Positions 11,101 through 22,362 of a stretch of 64,000 bases of DNA are shown one piece after another. A program made the position numbers and the translations under genes. The DNA lies in the NCBI GenBank assembly GCA_930367205.1, contig OV884015.1, forward strand, positions 3,596,001 to 3,660,000. Direction: 5' to 3'. This DNA comes from Acanthosoma haemorrhoidale (taxonomy: Eukaryota; Arthropoda; Insecta; Hemiptera; Acanthosomatidae). Under the pieces are notes generated by a model. That model was not told the origin of the DNA. It did no database searches and saw nothing but the letters and a program-made list of their open reading frames with translations. Each line of letters begins with the position of its first letter. Positions within the stretch are counted from its first letter, which is position 1.

Positions 11101-12422
11101 CCGTTAAATTCATATTAGGATGGCCTATTTGTGAACCATCCCTCTCGACTATATTATTACAGATACAATCCATACAAATTATGGATTTGAATAATTTACA
11201 AAGTTCTAGCATACTATTTAGTAAGTCTGGGACTAGCGTGAATTAGTTCCATCATTGGAGATAGGTAACGCTAGTGGTCAAATGTTTACTAATGGTTTCA
11301 AACTATAATTACAATAAATCATTAATCCTGTCATTAGAATAATGACCTCAAATTTATCTCAACCAGTGTTTATTTTGTTACTTTAGAGATATGATATTTT
11401 GCATAGCAGTTGCAAATCATTTGATACTAAACGTAAAACCCAGCCCTTCGAAAAATACTGAATGGGCATTAATAAATTAATCTGAGAGATAACTTTATAA
11501 ATATTAGAAAACAAAAAAAAGAGGGGAAAAAATAAGGAGAGCATATTTTTGAAATTAATAAGGCTTACCTTGATGTATCTGATAAAGAATACAGGAAAAG
11601 AGCTGAACTTGATGAGCTTTTGAAAGAAGGGATATAGTTCGGCTCCACACAAACCGCTATTGGAAACTGATGGCTGTAAAAGTAGACATAATTCGCAATC
11701 AGAGCTGTAATCACACCAACATCGATGAAGAACTGATCCTTACCGCGGCTGGAGAGCGGGAGAAAAAGCGCGGGAAGCAGGCAGCCAATCAGAGCTAATA
11801 GATTGTGTTATAATTATACAACTCCCTTGCCCATCTGCGAGAAACATTCGATATAAAATAAATAGCTATGCTACTTGACATAATTAGTACTTTCAGAAAA
11901 AAATTTGTCTTACATTGAGTAGAATATCAAATTAAAGAGCTTTACGCCCTGATGCAATGAAAATTTTACTGCTTATATTTTTTACTGTATGTTTCACCAG
12001 CTATTCTATTGCAGACCTTGTGCTTGAAATAAATAAACCACTTATATATAAAAAGTGTAGTTAGTCTTTAGAGATGACTAAACCATATAAAGTTTAAGGT
12101 TTAGTCATCTCCATGGCATTAAGAATGATGACTAACTTTATAACAAAGTAGGTGAACTAGCGGATTAAACTATTAAACTTTTCTATTGAAATGAAACCCT
12201 AATTATTTATTACTAAGCCTAAAATATAACTATAATATCTTAGACTATTGAAAAATCATCTATCTGTACAATAGTGCATAGAGACGCAATCAAGTACTTT
12301 TTTTTAATTAATTGTATTTTGCTTCACTCTGACAAATTGATGTAAATCTATACTTTGCTTTTTCAGGAGGAGGGCTTCTGTGCCTGTTCTTACCAAATAC
12401 AACAAGAGTTCCTCTATCGTGA
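2165..12422 (+). CDS. SV2-like major facilitator transporter (10 exons, N-terminus missing)
   Basis: Exons: 2165-2254, 3961-4122, 6495-6657, 6898-7019, 8060-8298, 8385-8563, 9342-9607, 10721-10880, 10955-11082, 12367-12422 (TGA). All junctions are GT-AG and phase-consistent, giving about 520 residues. The protein resembles the synaptic vesicle glycoprotein 2/SVOP branch of the MFS, predicted 12-TM transporters whose insect members mostly have unknown substrates. Visible marks are DFEEAIDLAGYGKFHY before TM1, the loop 2-3 signature GSIADSVGRRKVL, LPESPKFL after TM6, a long extracytoplasmic loop with CEVT...C.D.I...VF between TM7 and TM8, DSLGRKFF, and FPTNLRATGVA near TM10-11. No in-frame ATG precedes the first exon, so at least one upstream coding exon is unseen. 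The first acceptor is either 2165 (phase 1) or 2215 (phase 0, after a pyrimidine-rich tract). The specific function is inferred from the family only. Confidence 0.88.
2365..2530 (+). repeat. dispersed repeat, copy A (inverted partner at 20971-21130)
   Basis: About 165 bp ending in TATCTGTAAATTTAAAGGGG is found again, reverse-complemented and nearly collinear, at 20971-21130, with scattered substitutions. It lies in the first visible intron of the SV2-like gene. It is non-coding and AT-rich, most likely two copies of an interspersed element whose ends I could not define. Confidence 0.8.
2632..2686. repeat. 16-bp tandem repeat, about 3.4 copies
   Basis: The unit TGCCCAATCGGTGAAC occurs three times without mismatch (2632-2647, 2648-2663, 2664-2679), followed by a partial TGCCCAA. 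It lies in the first visible intron of the SV2-like gene. Identity between units implies recent expansion. Confidence 0.95.
5440..6225. other. GC-rich island inside SV2-like intron, probable inserted element
   Basis: This stretch is clearly richer in G+C than the flanking intron (for example GAGGCGCGGGCG near 5530 and GCGGGCGCCCCCCC near 6165). It contains AATAAA at about 5565 and a small hairpin GGCAGGAATGACCTGCC at about 5591. No long reading frame or recognised protein domain is present. A solo LTR or other transposon fragment is my inference. I could not find matching ends or a target duplication. Confidence 0.35.
7665..7905 (+). repeat. tRNA-derived SINE-like sequence
   Basis: The stretch contains a pol III B-box-like GGTTCGATTCA at about 7774, roughly 110 bp into a GC-richer block, and then CAGCTCCGTGAGGGAAAATGAG at about 7814. 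The latter closely matches CAGCCTCGTGAGGATAAATGAG in the similar block at 43425-43610. A B-box followed by a shared 3' core is the structure of insect tRNA-SINEs. It lies in the intron before the 8060 exon of the SV2-like gene. The ends are approximate. Confidence 0.45.
12060..12136. repeat. nested hairpin in last SV2-like intron
   Basis: GAGATGACTAAACC (12071-12084) pairs perfectly with GGTTTAGTCATCTC (12098-12111) across a 13-nt loop. Outside this, GTTAGTC (12060-12066) pairs with GACTAAC (12130-12136). It may be a small fold-back element or a local inverted duplication. No coding content. Confidence 0.75.
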
Positions 12423-12845
12423 CAAAAGTATGATATTCTTAGTAAGGAAACCTTGTAAATAATCATCGTCCTTTTAAATAATGGGTACTTTCCCATTGTC
12501 CCAGAACACCTGTTAGGGGCCTAGCCCACATGTTCCGAACTAATGGGACAGTACCGAACATTTAATACTCTTTTACAGTTTTGTGAATCAATATATTTAA
12601 GTACTTAGTTTAAGTTATGTAAAAGTATTTTTTTAATTAAAAGCTAAGATAAATTTTACACGATGTAATAGTTTTGTTATAAAATTATATAAAAAAAAAA
12701 AAAAAAGAATTTACTAATAACAAATACTGTCCAATTACATCTACAAAATCATCAGAAAATTATTTTGATCTAAATTGCCATTTATTATGTAAAATATTGT
12801 AAATATTATTCATCTAGATTGTTCAAATAAATTATTTAAAAACAA
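12423..12845 (+). terminator. SV2-like 3' UTR with poly(A) signal
   Basis: Downstream of the TGA the sequence is non-coding and AT-rich. A canonical AATAAA lies at 12826-12831, followed by A-rich and T-rich sequence. It is the best placed polyadenylation signal for the upstream transporter, about 400 nt past the stop codon. Confidence 0.6.
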
Positions 12846-15033
12846 AGAGTTGTAAATTTCATCTATGCTATCCTGGAAAGAACTAAACACGTGCAAACTT
12901 GCTTAGCAAAATTACACTTAGGGAAAATTAGAAGTTAAATCTTAAGTATAAAATGTATGGTAGGAAAGTTTGAGTCTCAAGTTGAAGAGCTAGGTTTTAA
13001 TTTTTGGTACTTTTGCCATTTAAGAGGCAACCATTGTCCAATCTGCCATAACATAAGTGTTTCGTCAAACTGAAGTCTGATCAGTTGAACAAGGTGGTAG
13101 ATTAGTTGTCGAAAGTGTTAAGGCAACTTTTTTAATACACAGTATATGTTTACACTGTGTGTCCTCAGGTAACCATGATCATCTCCCTATGCGTAGTATA
13201 TCTGTACATTTAACAATCTTGATGATTCTACTAGATACTTGTTTAAATGATTATGCCCTTAAGTACTACTACCATTTAGGGCAGGCTGTCCTATCCGGCT
13301 CACTCACTACTGTTTATAGAAATGAAATAAATTCGCTTCCCATCAATGGATTTGAACCTAGGAATTTCATAGACAGACTACACTAAACAAGATCATAAAT
13401 GCGCACATGAAGAGTAGTCAATTAGTGCAGATGTTGAAAGATATTTTCTATACCTTGAATTATTGGCTGAGCTTCACAATAAACAACAGCTGCATTTTTT
13501 TGTATAATCTCAACATCTAAGTGAAAATTATTTGTGATAATATTGTTAGTAAATTTTCATAATAAACAACCCAGGTATAAGGATAGGCTTTGATCAGCTC
13601 TAAAGCATACCTCCACAGTGCAGTTTTTCTATTTTGATATACTTTACGATATCCATCTGATGAGAGCTCCGAGTAACACCCTATGGTCCCTTACCTACCG
13701 CATCTGCATAACATTTCTTGATCTGGTCTCAATATCAGCCAAGTTTTACAGGACTGTTCACAAAAGTCTTATACAAGATAGTATTTTTATTCCTGTTGAA
13801 GAGATTTTATCTTCTTAAGAGTATTTGGCGGTACAAATGAAAAGTTTATAAAAAAAAAATTATATGTACTTCTAAAACTACAAAAGGTGGTTTAGGGTGG
13901 CATGGACCAGCCTTGTCTTCTAGTCAAGTGTTTTTAATAGACTTTTTTGATGGTGGATCAGCTTAGGTCTAAGAAAGTGATGTTAAGTTTTTTATCAAAT
14001 TTATTGATGTGTTTTTGACTCACTACGTATGTCAGCATCAGGCCCTAGTGCAAGATGGGTAAGAAGAAATTGACTGTTGAAAAAATTTTGTGTAACAAGA
14101 GCTCAGTTCCACCTAACATATCAATAATAAATTTGATTAAAAAACTAACAACTATTTCCCAACAACCTCTTCTCTACTCCTTCAGCACAACTAACGAACT
14201 CCCTCTAAAAATATTATTTTGGGATAGTGCCAATGATTCTATCTTTTGTTTATTCTAAATTTTGTCTTATTTATTAAAGATAAATTAAATCTGAATATTA
14301 TAATACACAATTTTTCCTCTAATTTTGTTTGTATAAAATGCCAGACTATCTGAATGCTCAACCGTTATAATTCATTTTTCAATATGAGTTGTTATATTAA
14401 GGTAAGAAGTTATTTAAATGACATATTAGACATAGTTTCATTTTTTTTTTTTTAATATAAACAATTGGTGCTTTAAATGCCTTGGCTGGCACAAACTTGC
14501 TTTTGCTACAGAAATTGAAAATGACATATGTCGAATACATTTAATTTGAATGAATAAAATTTGTCTTTGACAGAACTTTACATTAGAATCATCTAGTGTC
14601 GATTACACTTAGACTTAAAATGAGGATATTTCCCATTATAGAAGCAACATCCTGCAACAGAGGGTATAAGCTATGACCTACAAATCATATTCTAGCTACC
14701 CATGAATTAAGTAGTTCTTGTATTGTTTGGTCCATTTAATGGATTTATACAAAAAATGTTTATACAACTACAAATTTTACAAACGATTTTTGAAGTTTTC
14801 AATGGAGGCATTTTTCGCTTTGATTACAAGACCCAATTTTTTCAAATTACAAAACATTATTAGCAGCAGAAGTTACGGTTAAATAACTGTTATTCATTGA
14901 CCCTTGTATGAACTGAGGCACTAAAATGGCTTAAGACAATGAGCTAAAAAGGCTAATGCCGCTTCGAGTTTGAAATACAATGGTTAAGAAGGAATTATAG
15001 AAAATAAACCAATCGATAGAAAGTAAAACGAAG
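12846..15033. other. spacer between convergent SV2-like and RpL17 genes
   Basis: No credible gene is present. Short open frames at 13159-13386, 13618-13818 and 14055-14258 have no recognisable domain. On the minus strand near 13345-13375 there is a B-box-like GGTTCAAATCC, so about 13240-13400 may be another SINE remnant. The rest is AT-rich without visible structure. Confidence 0.5.
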
Positions 15034-15039
15034 TTTATT
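15034..15039 (-). terminator. RpL17 poly(A) signal
   Basis: On the minus strand, AATAAA lies about 10 nt after the RpL17 stop codon at 15049-15051. Such a very short 3' UTR is normal for ribosomal protein mRNAs. Confidence 0.85.
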
Positions 15040-15048
15040 GAAAAAAAA

Positions 15049-17148
15049 TTATTCTCTCATCATCTTTTCTTTCTGCCTAGCCAACTTCTTCTTGGAAACT
15101 TTTTTCTTCAAAGGCTCTTCATCAGTAGCCTTAGCGACGACTTGCTCCTTCTCGGTAAGGACAACCTCAATATGGCAGGGAGAGCTCATATAAGCTGAAA
15201 ACAAATTTAAATATTACATTTCCTCTTAAACAAATTTCATGATTTAATTCAGTAAGTTTGTGTTTGTTAAAGTAGAGTACTTACGGTTGATTCTTCCGTG
15301 AGCTCTGTATGTTCGCCTTCTGAGACGAGGAGCTCTGTTCACCTGGATGTGCTCAATCACAAGCCTGTCTACGTCGAGGTTTTTGTAATCGGCGTTAGAT
15401 TCAGCATTCTTGAGAAGCTGAAGCAAGAACTCGGCTGATTTCTTAGGCCAACGACCCTGAGTTACTCCCCATTGTTTGGCCTAAAAATTAGAAAAGTAAA
15501 CTATTAAAAATAAAACTTAAGTAAAGGGCCTAACTGAGTTACAGACAAGTTCTTGTCTGAAAACTGTGGAATTAAAGTCATTTTTAAAAAATCTGATAAA
15601 ATACTAATTTTAATAATTCAACGTAGCACCTGAACATGCTGTTGAAAGTAGATGTTGAAAATAAAACACTATGGGAATATAGTTTTGGTTCTAGTAAAAA
15701 TCTAGTCCATAAGCGGAATCCCATCCCAACAGCTTAAGTCTGTATAGTATCCCACACAAGTTTCACATTAAAACAATATTTAGATAACGATTAATTATTA
15801 TATATAACAATTAATGTGATTATTAGGTTTATAATAATAGTGAAGAGTACCAGTAGATGGCAATTAACTTTAATTTTGGGTTTGTTATTCACTGAAGTAA
15901 CTTATGGTCTAATGAACTAGTTAATGGATATTATGGACTATCAGGCCAAGAACCAAGATGAGGTGCTAGGCAGCAGCTGGGTATTCTTACCACATTGATG
16001 TAAATACGTATACCCTAACTCAATAATTTCTAAAATAAGTTGATGAAAATTTAATATATTTCATTATTTGCTATCAACAATTTTGATTTTTTTTAAAAAT
16101 CCTTAAGAAACACTAAATGATTATTAATGATACTTCTGATTATCCACGGTTGATTCAAAAGACATTTAACATTAAATAAAATTGCTCTAGGTCCTACATC
16201 AAAATTTTAAGAATACAGAAGCAAACAAATGAATAAAAAGTGAGAACTGACCTGGGCACATCTGCCTACTCCACCGTTGAATCGACGGAATGGTACACAC
16301 TCCTTCTTTTCCGTCACATTCTTCAGATATCTGATGGCTCTCCTTAAGGGCATAGTCCTGATGGCCTTGGCTGCTTCCCTTGTGTTCTACAATTCAATGT
16401 AAACTATATTAGACAAATCCATACTTAATACATCATTATTTGACTTTTGATACATCGAAACCTAATTTGTCAATAACAAATAGTTATGTTTTATTTCTTA
16501 ACCTTCCAACAGCTATGCCGATGGATTTACATAACCAGAACAAAGTTCACCTGCTGTGGCTGTTCATTTATAGCTTATTATTGATAATATAATCCATACT
16601 TATAAACATGTTTGTGCATACAACAGTTGGTGATAACAACTTACAAGGTCTACTAAGTCTCAGGGGTGAATAAAATCTTCACTTGTTAAAAGTGAAAACA
16701 TCAACAGTTAGTTATCTAAATAACTTTCACAACTATTTGTCAGTTTTGCGGGAATTTTTTTCATACTTTTTAAACTTTAATGTTTACCTAAATAATTGGG
16801 CTAAATGGTTAAGTCTTAATTAAGAATATTTACAGGCAAACTCAATACAAAACAATCAGGTCTACATGTCTAAACCTTGATTTAAAAAAGAAAACATGAG
16901 CGATTCTAATATACCTTAAACAAACCAAATACAGTAGCAATTAAGTTTCAAGATTGATAACAAATAAAAAGCTGATAAAATAATGCATCATCAGTAACAG
17001 TTGTGCGTGTACTTATAATAAGAAATAAAAACTTACTATTTAGGATTGAAGTGAAATCTATACAAACCTTGAAATGAACACGAAGATTCGAGCCCCTGGC
17101 TTTACAGGACTTAGTAGCATTATCAGGTTCATGTGAATACCGTGCCAT
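15049..17148 (-). CDS. RpL17: ribosomal protein L17 (uL22), 4 coding exons
   Basis: Coding exons, in transcript order: 17148-17068, 16386-16252, 15480-15285, 15194-15049. They join to 185 residues, the usual length for eukaryotic L17. The start [19 protein letters not shown] is diagnostic. It is followed by [20 protein letters not shown], the [15 protein letters not shown] segment, [20 protein letters not shown], the [20 protein letters not shown] hairpin tip that lines the peptide exit tunnel, and a Lys/Arg-rich C-tail ending KERMMRE. It is a structural component of the cytosolic 60S subunit. The last intron is only 90 nt. The start codon directly follows a splice acceptor (TTTAG|AAATGG at about 17150), so a separate leader exon is expected and found near 17700. 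I saw no defects. Confidence 0.97.
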
Positions 17149-17689
17149 TTCTAAACACAAGCAAGTATTCAATTAATATAAATAACTTAAAATAGGAGAC
17201 TACAGAGTACAAATTCTCTAGCATGTTTTACATCTCAAACATGTTAAACAATGTAAACATAGCAATAATAGTTTAGAATGCTTCAGCAAGTAACTAAAAT
17301 CATCGTATAAAACCACTTTCATAGCTTAACAATCTAGTGATGGTAAATAGAGAAATACTTAGTATAAAAATCTTAATTGGAATAAATTTATGAACTATGT
17401 ACTTCAAACTTAATCAAGAAGCTAATAACGTTATTTAACATTAAAATAAGAACGGTTTCCGAAAGTATATTTAAAAATAATACAATTATGTAGGTTTCGC
17501 TTTAACTGTTCAGTAAGGCTCTTCTCTAACCTACAAAAGGCGTTAAATTAAACATTGCTGGATGGAAATATCTTTAATCTGTGAACTATATTTACAATAA
17601 TAACTAGGAAAGAAGTTATTCTGATGTGAATTTTAGATAAATGTTAGATTTGGGAGAGGATGAAATCGGATTGCTCAAAGTATCCTTAC

Positions 17690-17707
17690 CTTAGCTTTAG
17701 GAAAGAG
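17690..17707 (-). promoter_or_regulatory. RpL17: RpL17 5'TOP leader exon and start site
   Basis: Read on the minus strand, CTCTTTCCTAAAGCTAAG is followed by a strong donor, GTAAGG. Spliced to the acceptor at 17151, it gives a leader of about 20 nt directly before AAATGGCACGG. A C followed by an unbroken pyrimidine run is the terminal oligopyrimidine motif of ribosomal protein mRNAs, which confers mTOR/LARP1-linked translational control in animals. Transcription probably starts at 17707 or 17705. The exon call is inference from motif, donor and gene class. Confidence 0.65.
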
Positions 17708-19169
17708 ACCAGCACATGGAACTAAGACCCCCCAGTACAGAAGGCTTGTCGATATGAGGATTAGGAAGGCACAAAGAGCAACTATCGATTCCACTCATCC
17801 AGTCCAAAGAGCTACATATCACAACGTTACAAACAGGGATCCCTAGTTCCCAATTTATTTTTTTTACACAAGTACATCGTTTATTTACATTTTAAAAGTG
17901 AGTTAGTACTTGTGTTCGCAAAATCAGCATAGCCATTTATTAGTAATTATTAAATACCCAACCAAGGCTTAGCTGTCAAAAAAAACAAGGATGAAATGCA
18001 AAATTAATGCCATCCAATACAAAAATCTTAATTAACATAATACATAATAGCTTACAAAATGTAAACATTATCTAAGGGATATGACGAGAATGTTAAATAT
18101 AATTTTATATTATATTATATTATATAATATAATTTTTGCTATTCTCTGTATTAAATAATTATCGATATCTAATTTTCAATTTAGTTAGTACTGAGATTCT
18201 TGGATGTTAATTTGTCATTGACTTTTGATAAGTTATATTTCTTCTTTTTCCTTTGTCATAGCTAGACTTGAGTAAAGCACAGACTTCTGATGTTCCTATC
18301 AACTACTTTTAATGATTGTCCTAGCCTTTTTTGTGGTTTTAACCCTCTATTCTGGGCTCTAAGGAATACTAAAACAAACTTAAGCCCTGATCGGTTTCTA
18401 AAATAATCATTTGCATAAAGAACATACCAACAAGATTAAATTTTTGATTTGTTGATAATAAACTGAACAAATAAAATTAATGAATTTTGATTTCATGAAG
18501 TCTGTCACTTGATTTGATTTTCTTACAGGAATAGTTGAATAAAACCCAACAAGTAGGCTAAAACTGAAAGAATCCTTACTAAGCTGAAGCTTGAACTATT
18601 GTTTAAACATTCATTAAAAGTATCCAATAAGCAACCATTGTCACTTAATATAAATATTCATGATACTAATCTACAGTAGCATCTGTCCTGGTTTGATTCC
18701 AGAATCTTCGCTCTTGGACATACTCATTATACAATGAGAAAAAATTCATTATTCTACTTTTAAAGTTGATTATAATAATCACAGCAATCTGTTCTATTGT
18801 AATTGGTATGAGTGTATTTAATTATTAGGATATCTGTTTACATTGATGAAAGAATGTTGTTAGAAATGTTGTTCATTAATGCATTCGAAGAAAATTTTTC
18901 TTTCATCAACCCAAGCCTACAACCAACATCAACAAACATCTAAATTGAAGGCTAACTATGAAGTTAACCACATAAATATACCACTCGGAGTGCTAGTGTA
19001 TCTGTTTTCAAACAACAATTAGTTAAAATCTAATGAACCAATTGTAATTAAACCTGCACTAAAATTCATATGCAGGTTAATAGTTAGGCCATATAATGTT
19101 ACTACCTGCTTCATTCGAATTAATGAAATATTTATTTATTTTTATTGAAGCCCAAATTATTTTACTACA

Positions 19170-19232
19170 TCCCTTTGAGCTAATTCTTATTAGCTCAAAG
19201 GGACTAACTATAATCTGATTCTTATCAGATTA
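19170..19232. repeat. two adjacent perfect hairpins with identical TCTT loops
   Basis: Hairpin 1: the 15-nt arms 19170-19184 and 19189-19203 are perfect reverse complements (core CCCTTTGAGCTAAT) around loop TCTT at 19185-19188. Hairpin 2, eight bases later: arms 19211-19219 (TAATCTGAT) and 19224-19232 around loop TCTT at 19220-19223. No protein frame covers them. Confidence 0.95.
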
Positions 19233-20970
19233 CACAAAAGTGACACAGTTAGGAAAAAAGACGAGATGCTTTTGACAAGTTTTTTTTCTCCAAAACATAA
19301 GAGACTTTTTTTTGGAGCAGCAGCCCGACATTAATGTGACAATCATTGGTAGTTGTGATATTTATAAATAGTAATTATCTACAATTGGTTATCTATCAAC
19401 CTGGTTATTTACATATTGCCAGGGCTTTTTAATATGCAGCAATTTTATTCCCAACTAAAATCACATGCCAAGAGCGGATTCTAACCCCAATTGACGAAGG
19501 GAATCATATCTACCTTCCTGCTACTTCTTAGTTCAGATGGAAAAATATGTGTATACAAACCTCGTTCATTCTGCAGCAATAATATTCATGATCTAATAAA
19601 GTACGCAATTGTGCTACGTTTTTTTTAGATTATTGTAAAATTTGATTAAATAAAAATATTTATTAATAATTAATATCCAAACAAAAAACATTCTGAAGGG
19701 AAGCTGGGACAATGATGGGGAGGTCTTGGATTCAAGTCTCACTCTAAGAGTATATTTTTTGTTTTCAGAGCATAAGGACATTGACTAGATATTACATAAT
19801 TATCATTCTCAACAAATGTTTATAAATGACATCAAATTAATAATTGTATATGTGCACCAGATTTGCTTATTAATTTAATTCTTTTTAGGGAAACATGTTT
19901 GATATTTTTATTTTTTCAGGATATGATGCACCAATGTAGACCTCAAATTATAAAGTAATTTTTAAACCTGTTTTGTTGTTTTTAACCCTCTTGATTATCC
20001 TGGTTTATGATAAACATTTTTATTTTTTTATTTATTAAGTTAAGTTATTTTAGGGTCAGAAGTTTAATCCCTGAAAGAACTGTGGGATGTGACCAACAGG
20101 CAGGGAGCTCAATAGTAGCTGGCCTCGCATTCAAAATAATAAGTGCTAAAATGTATAAAGCTAAAGTGTACAATCGACACTCTGCATTGGCCAATGGTTT
20201 TCATCCCATATCAAAGAGACCCAATCTTCACAAGCAAGGGTTCTCCTGTTGTATCATGTTCAAATGAACATGAGTAATTTTCCACTTAGTTTTTTTTTGT
20301 CCATTGTGTTCAATTATAATTTAATTCTAATTATTTAAACGGGTAACTATTGGTATATTTCAGTACTAAATTGACTAGAATTTAGAGTAACAAAGAAGCA
20401 TTTCAATTTATTGAGCCATATCAAAAATAGAGATGTAATGTGATCCCAAAGACACTCTCCACAAAAAATAAAAACAAAGTAAGTACCTAGCGCAGTATTG
20501 CATCAATTAACCACCAACAATTGGGCCAATGTGTGAATGTGCCACTTTCGATCTGCATATTGTCACCAATATTGGTGGCCTATGCATGAAGAAATATATA
20601 ATTCATCCAGAAGAGGTAAATAATTAGATTGTGTATAAGAAGAGGTGATTCTTCAAGTTGGGTCAGGGGGGGGGGGAGGAAACTTGTCCAAACCTCATCA
20701 AAGAGTATGCAATTTCAGCATAAACATTCTGCCATATTCAGGTTATGATTTGATAAGTAACCATTAAATGACTTTACACCAGTAGGTATAAGGTGATATA
20801 TTCTGTAGATTGGTTTGACTACTGACCAAATAGGCAATGTTATGACTCAAATACCCCAATGGATTAATCATTTAAGGCAAAATTTTCATACCTAGGTAAA
20901 ATTTCAAAATAGGGCTTTATATTTATGTCAAACATCAAATTCTAATGCTAAAGAAAATGATTTTTATTAA

Positions 20971-21130
20971 TTCATAGCCCCTTTAAATTTACAGATAATT
21001 ATATACAATTATAGATCCTCAGGCGAATCTATTTACAAATTATTTATGTATTTCCTGTAGCCAGGCTACATTATATACAGGTTTTGTTATTTTATAAAAT
21101 TTATATAATGGAATAAACAAGTATGATACA
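20971..21130 (-). repeat. dispersed repeat, copy B
   Basis: This is the reverse complement of the sequence at 2365-2530, nearly collinear across about 160 bp with scattered substitutions and few indels. It starts at a CCCCTTTAAATTTACAGATA block. See copy A. Confidence 0.8.
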
Positions 21131-22362
21131 AGTGGAGGTATGATGTGCCTCTTTAATGGGGCTACACAGCAACAAAAAATACTAAAACTGCATATAATGA
21201 TTATGTTATGTTATTACTATTCAATTTAGTTGTTAAATACAAACCAATTCACCAAGAAGCCTTGTTTTGGAAAACGAGCTAATATTTCTAAACTGACGAT
21301 TACAGTTTCCGTTGTCGACTAACATCGGCTTCTTTTTACAATAAACGTCCGTTAAGACTTCTGGGAATTTTATACCTTTTCTATTACAAAAAAAGTTTTT
21401 AATTCCCATAGACTACATAATAAGCCATCCCTAATTTATTCATATTAGGTTGTGATTTTTAATGCCAATTGTGCTGGCTTCGATTTATTTGCTATAGCAT
21501 CAGGGCCAATAAAAACAGCATTTTGAACATATAATAAAACATTATTGACTCTTTGGGATGTCTTTAATCATGCAGGAAAAAATGAGAAGTTGAAAGATGG
21601 CCTCAGAGCTAAAAGTAGACGAAACCCGGTTTTTTTTTATCATGTTTAATTTTTATTTTCCCTTAAGTATATTTTAACCTTAATATCTTATTGCCATATT
21701 TTGAGGCATTGAATATAATGTACCTTTGAAACTTGAGATGAAATGAATCATTTTTATAGCTACTGAATAACAAATCCTAGCGATGTGTTAATGTGAATGT
21801 AATCCAGTGCTCCTCTACTGTAGGTAAAAGAATCGATCAAAGTAAAAATTAAGCAGCTTTGGGTATAGTAAGCGGGTCCATGAATAAAAATAATACAATT
21901 GGTAACAGAGTGAAATGTCGAAATGGCACAGTCCTTCCTGTGTCGACGGCGATTGGGAGATAAATTTTTCCTGGTTGATGCCACTTGTAGCCGCTCGAGG
22001 GCATTCATCTACTATCCGCTAGGTAGCACTGCTATCAGTCGGAACTCCTAATATTCTTTTCCGTTCCGAGCCTGGAACCGGTTCTTCGGCACAGCTCCGC
22101 CCGGAACGTAGTAGCTCTAATTATTGATAAGACAGTGGAATAGCAGCTTGCCTGTGTGGAATAATTGTGGGGTCGGTCTCTTACTTGCTTTTCGTCCGAG
22201 GAAGGCTCCTCTAGGATGTAACTTGCTGCTGGTAGGAGGGCCGACTCTAGTATTTTAGCGCATTTTACAACCAATTTCGTTTTATGTGGTTCTGTGGAGT
22301 ATCTGTTAACTGTGCTTATCAGCCGCCGAATAAGCTGTTTGAAAGTATTAGTTTTTCAAATA

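Larger units (their letters stand above)
17708..22362. other. spacer between divergent RpL17 and MEK genes
   Basis: 4.6 kb without a recognisable protein gene. It holds the twin TCTT-loop hairpins (19170-19232), copy B of the dispersed repeat (20971-21130), an AT palindrome near 18105-18135, a B-box-like GGATTCAAGTCTC near 19730, and an 11-G run near 20666. The last ~340 bp, about 22020-22362, are GC-richer and probably contain the MEK promoter and 5' UTR. No TATA box stands out. Confidence 0.5.

Noticed and set aside
13618..13818. 66-codon + frame in the SV2-like/RpL17 spacer
   Set aside because: No recognisable domain, no good splice or promoter context, and it is within the length expected by chance.
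16980..16995. Box C-like TGATGAT on the minus strand in an RpL17 intron, considered as a C/D snoRNA
   Set aside because: No box D at the expected 60-90 nt and no terminal stem were found. A guide RNA cannot be supported.
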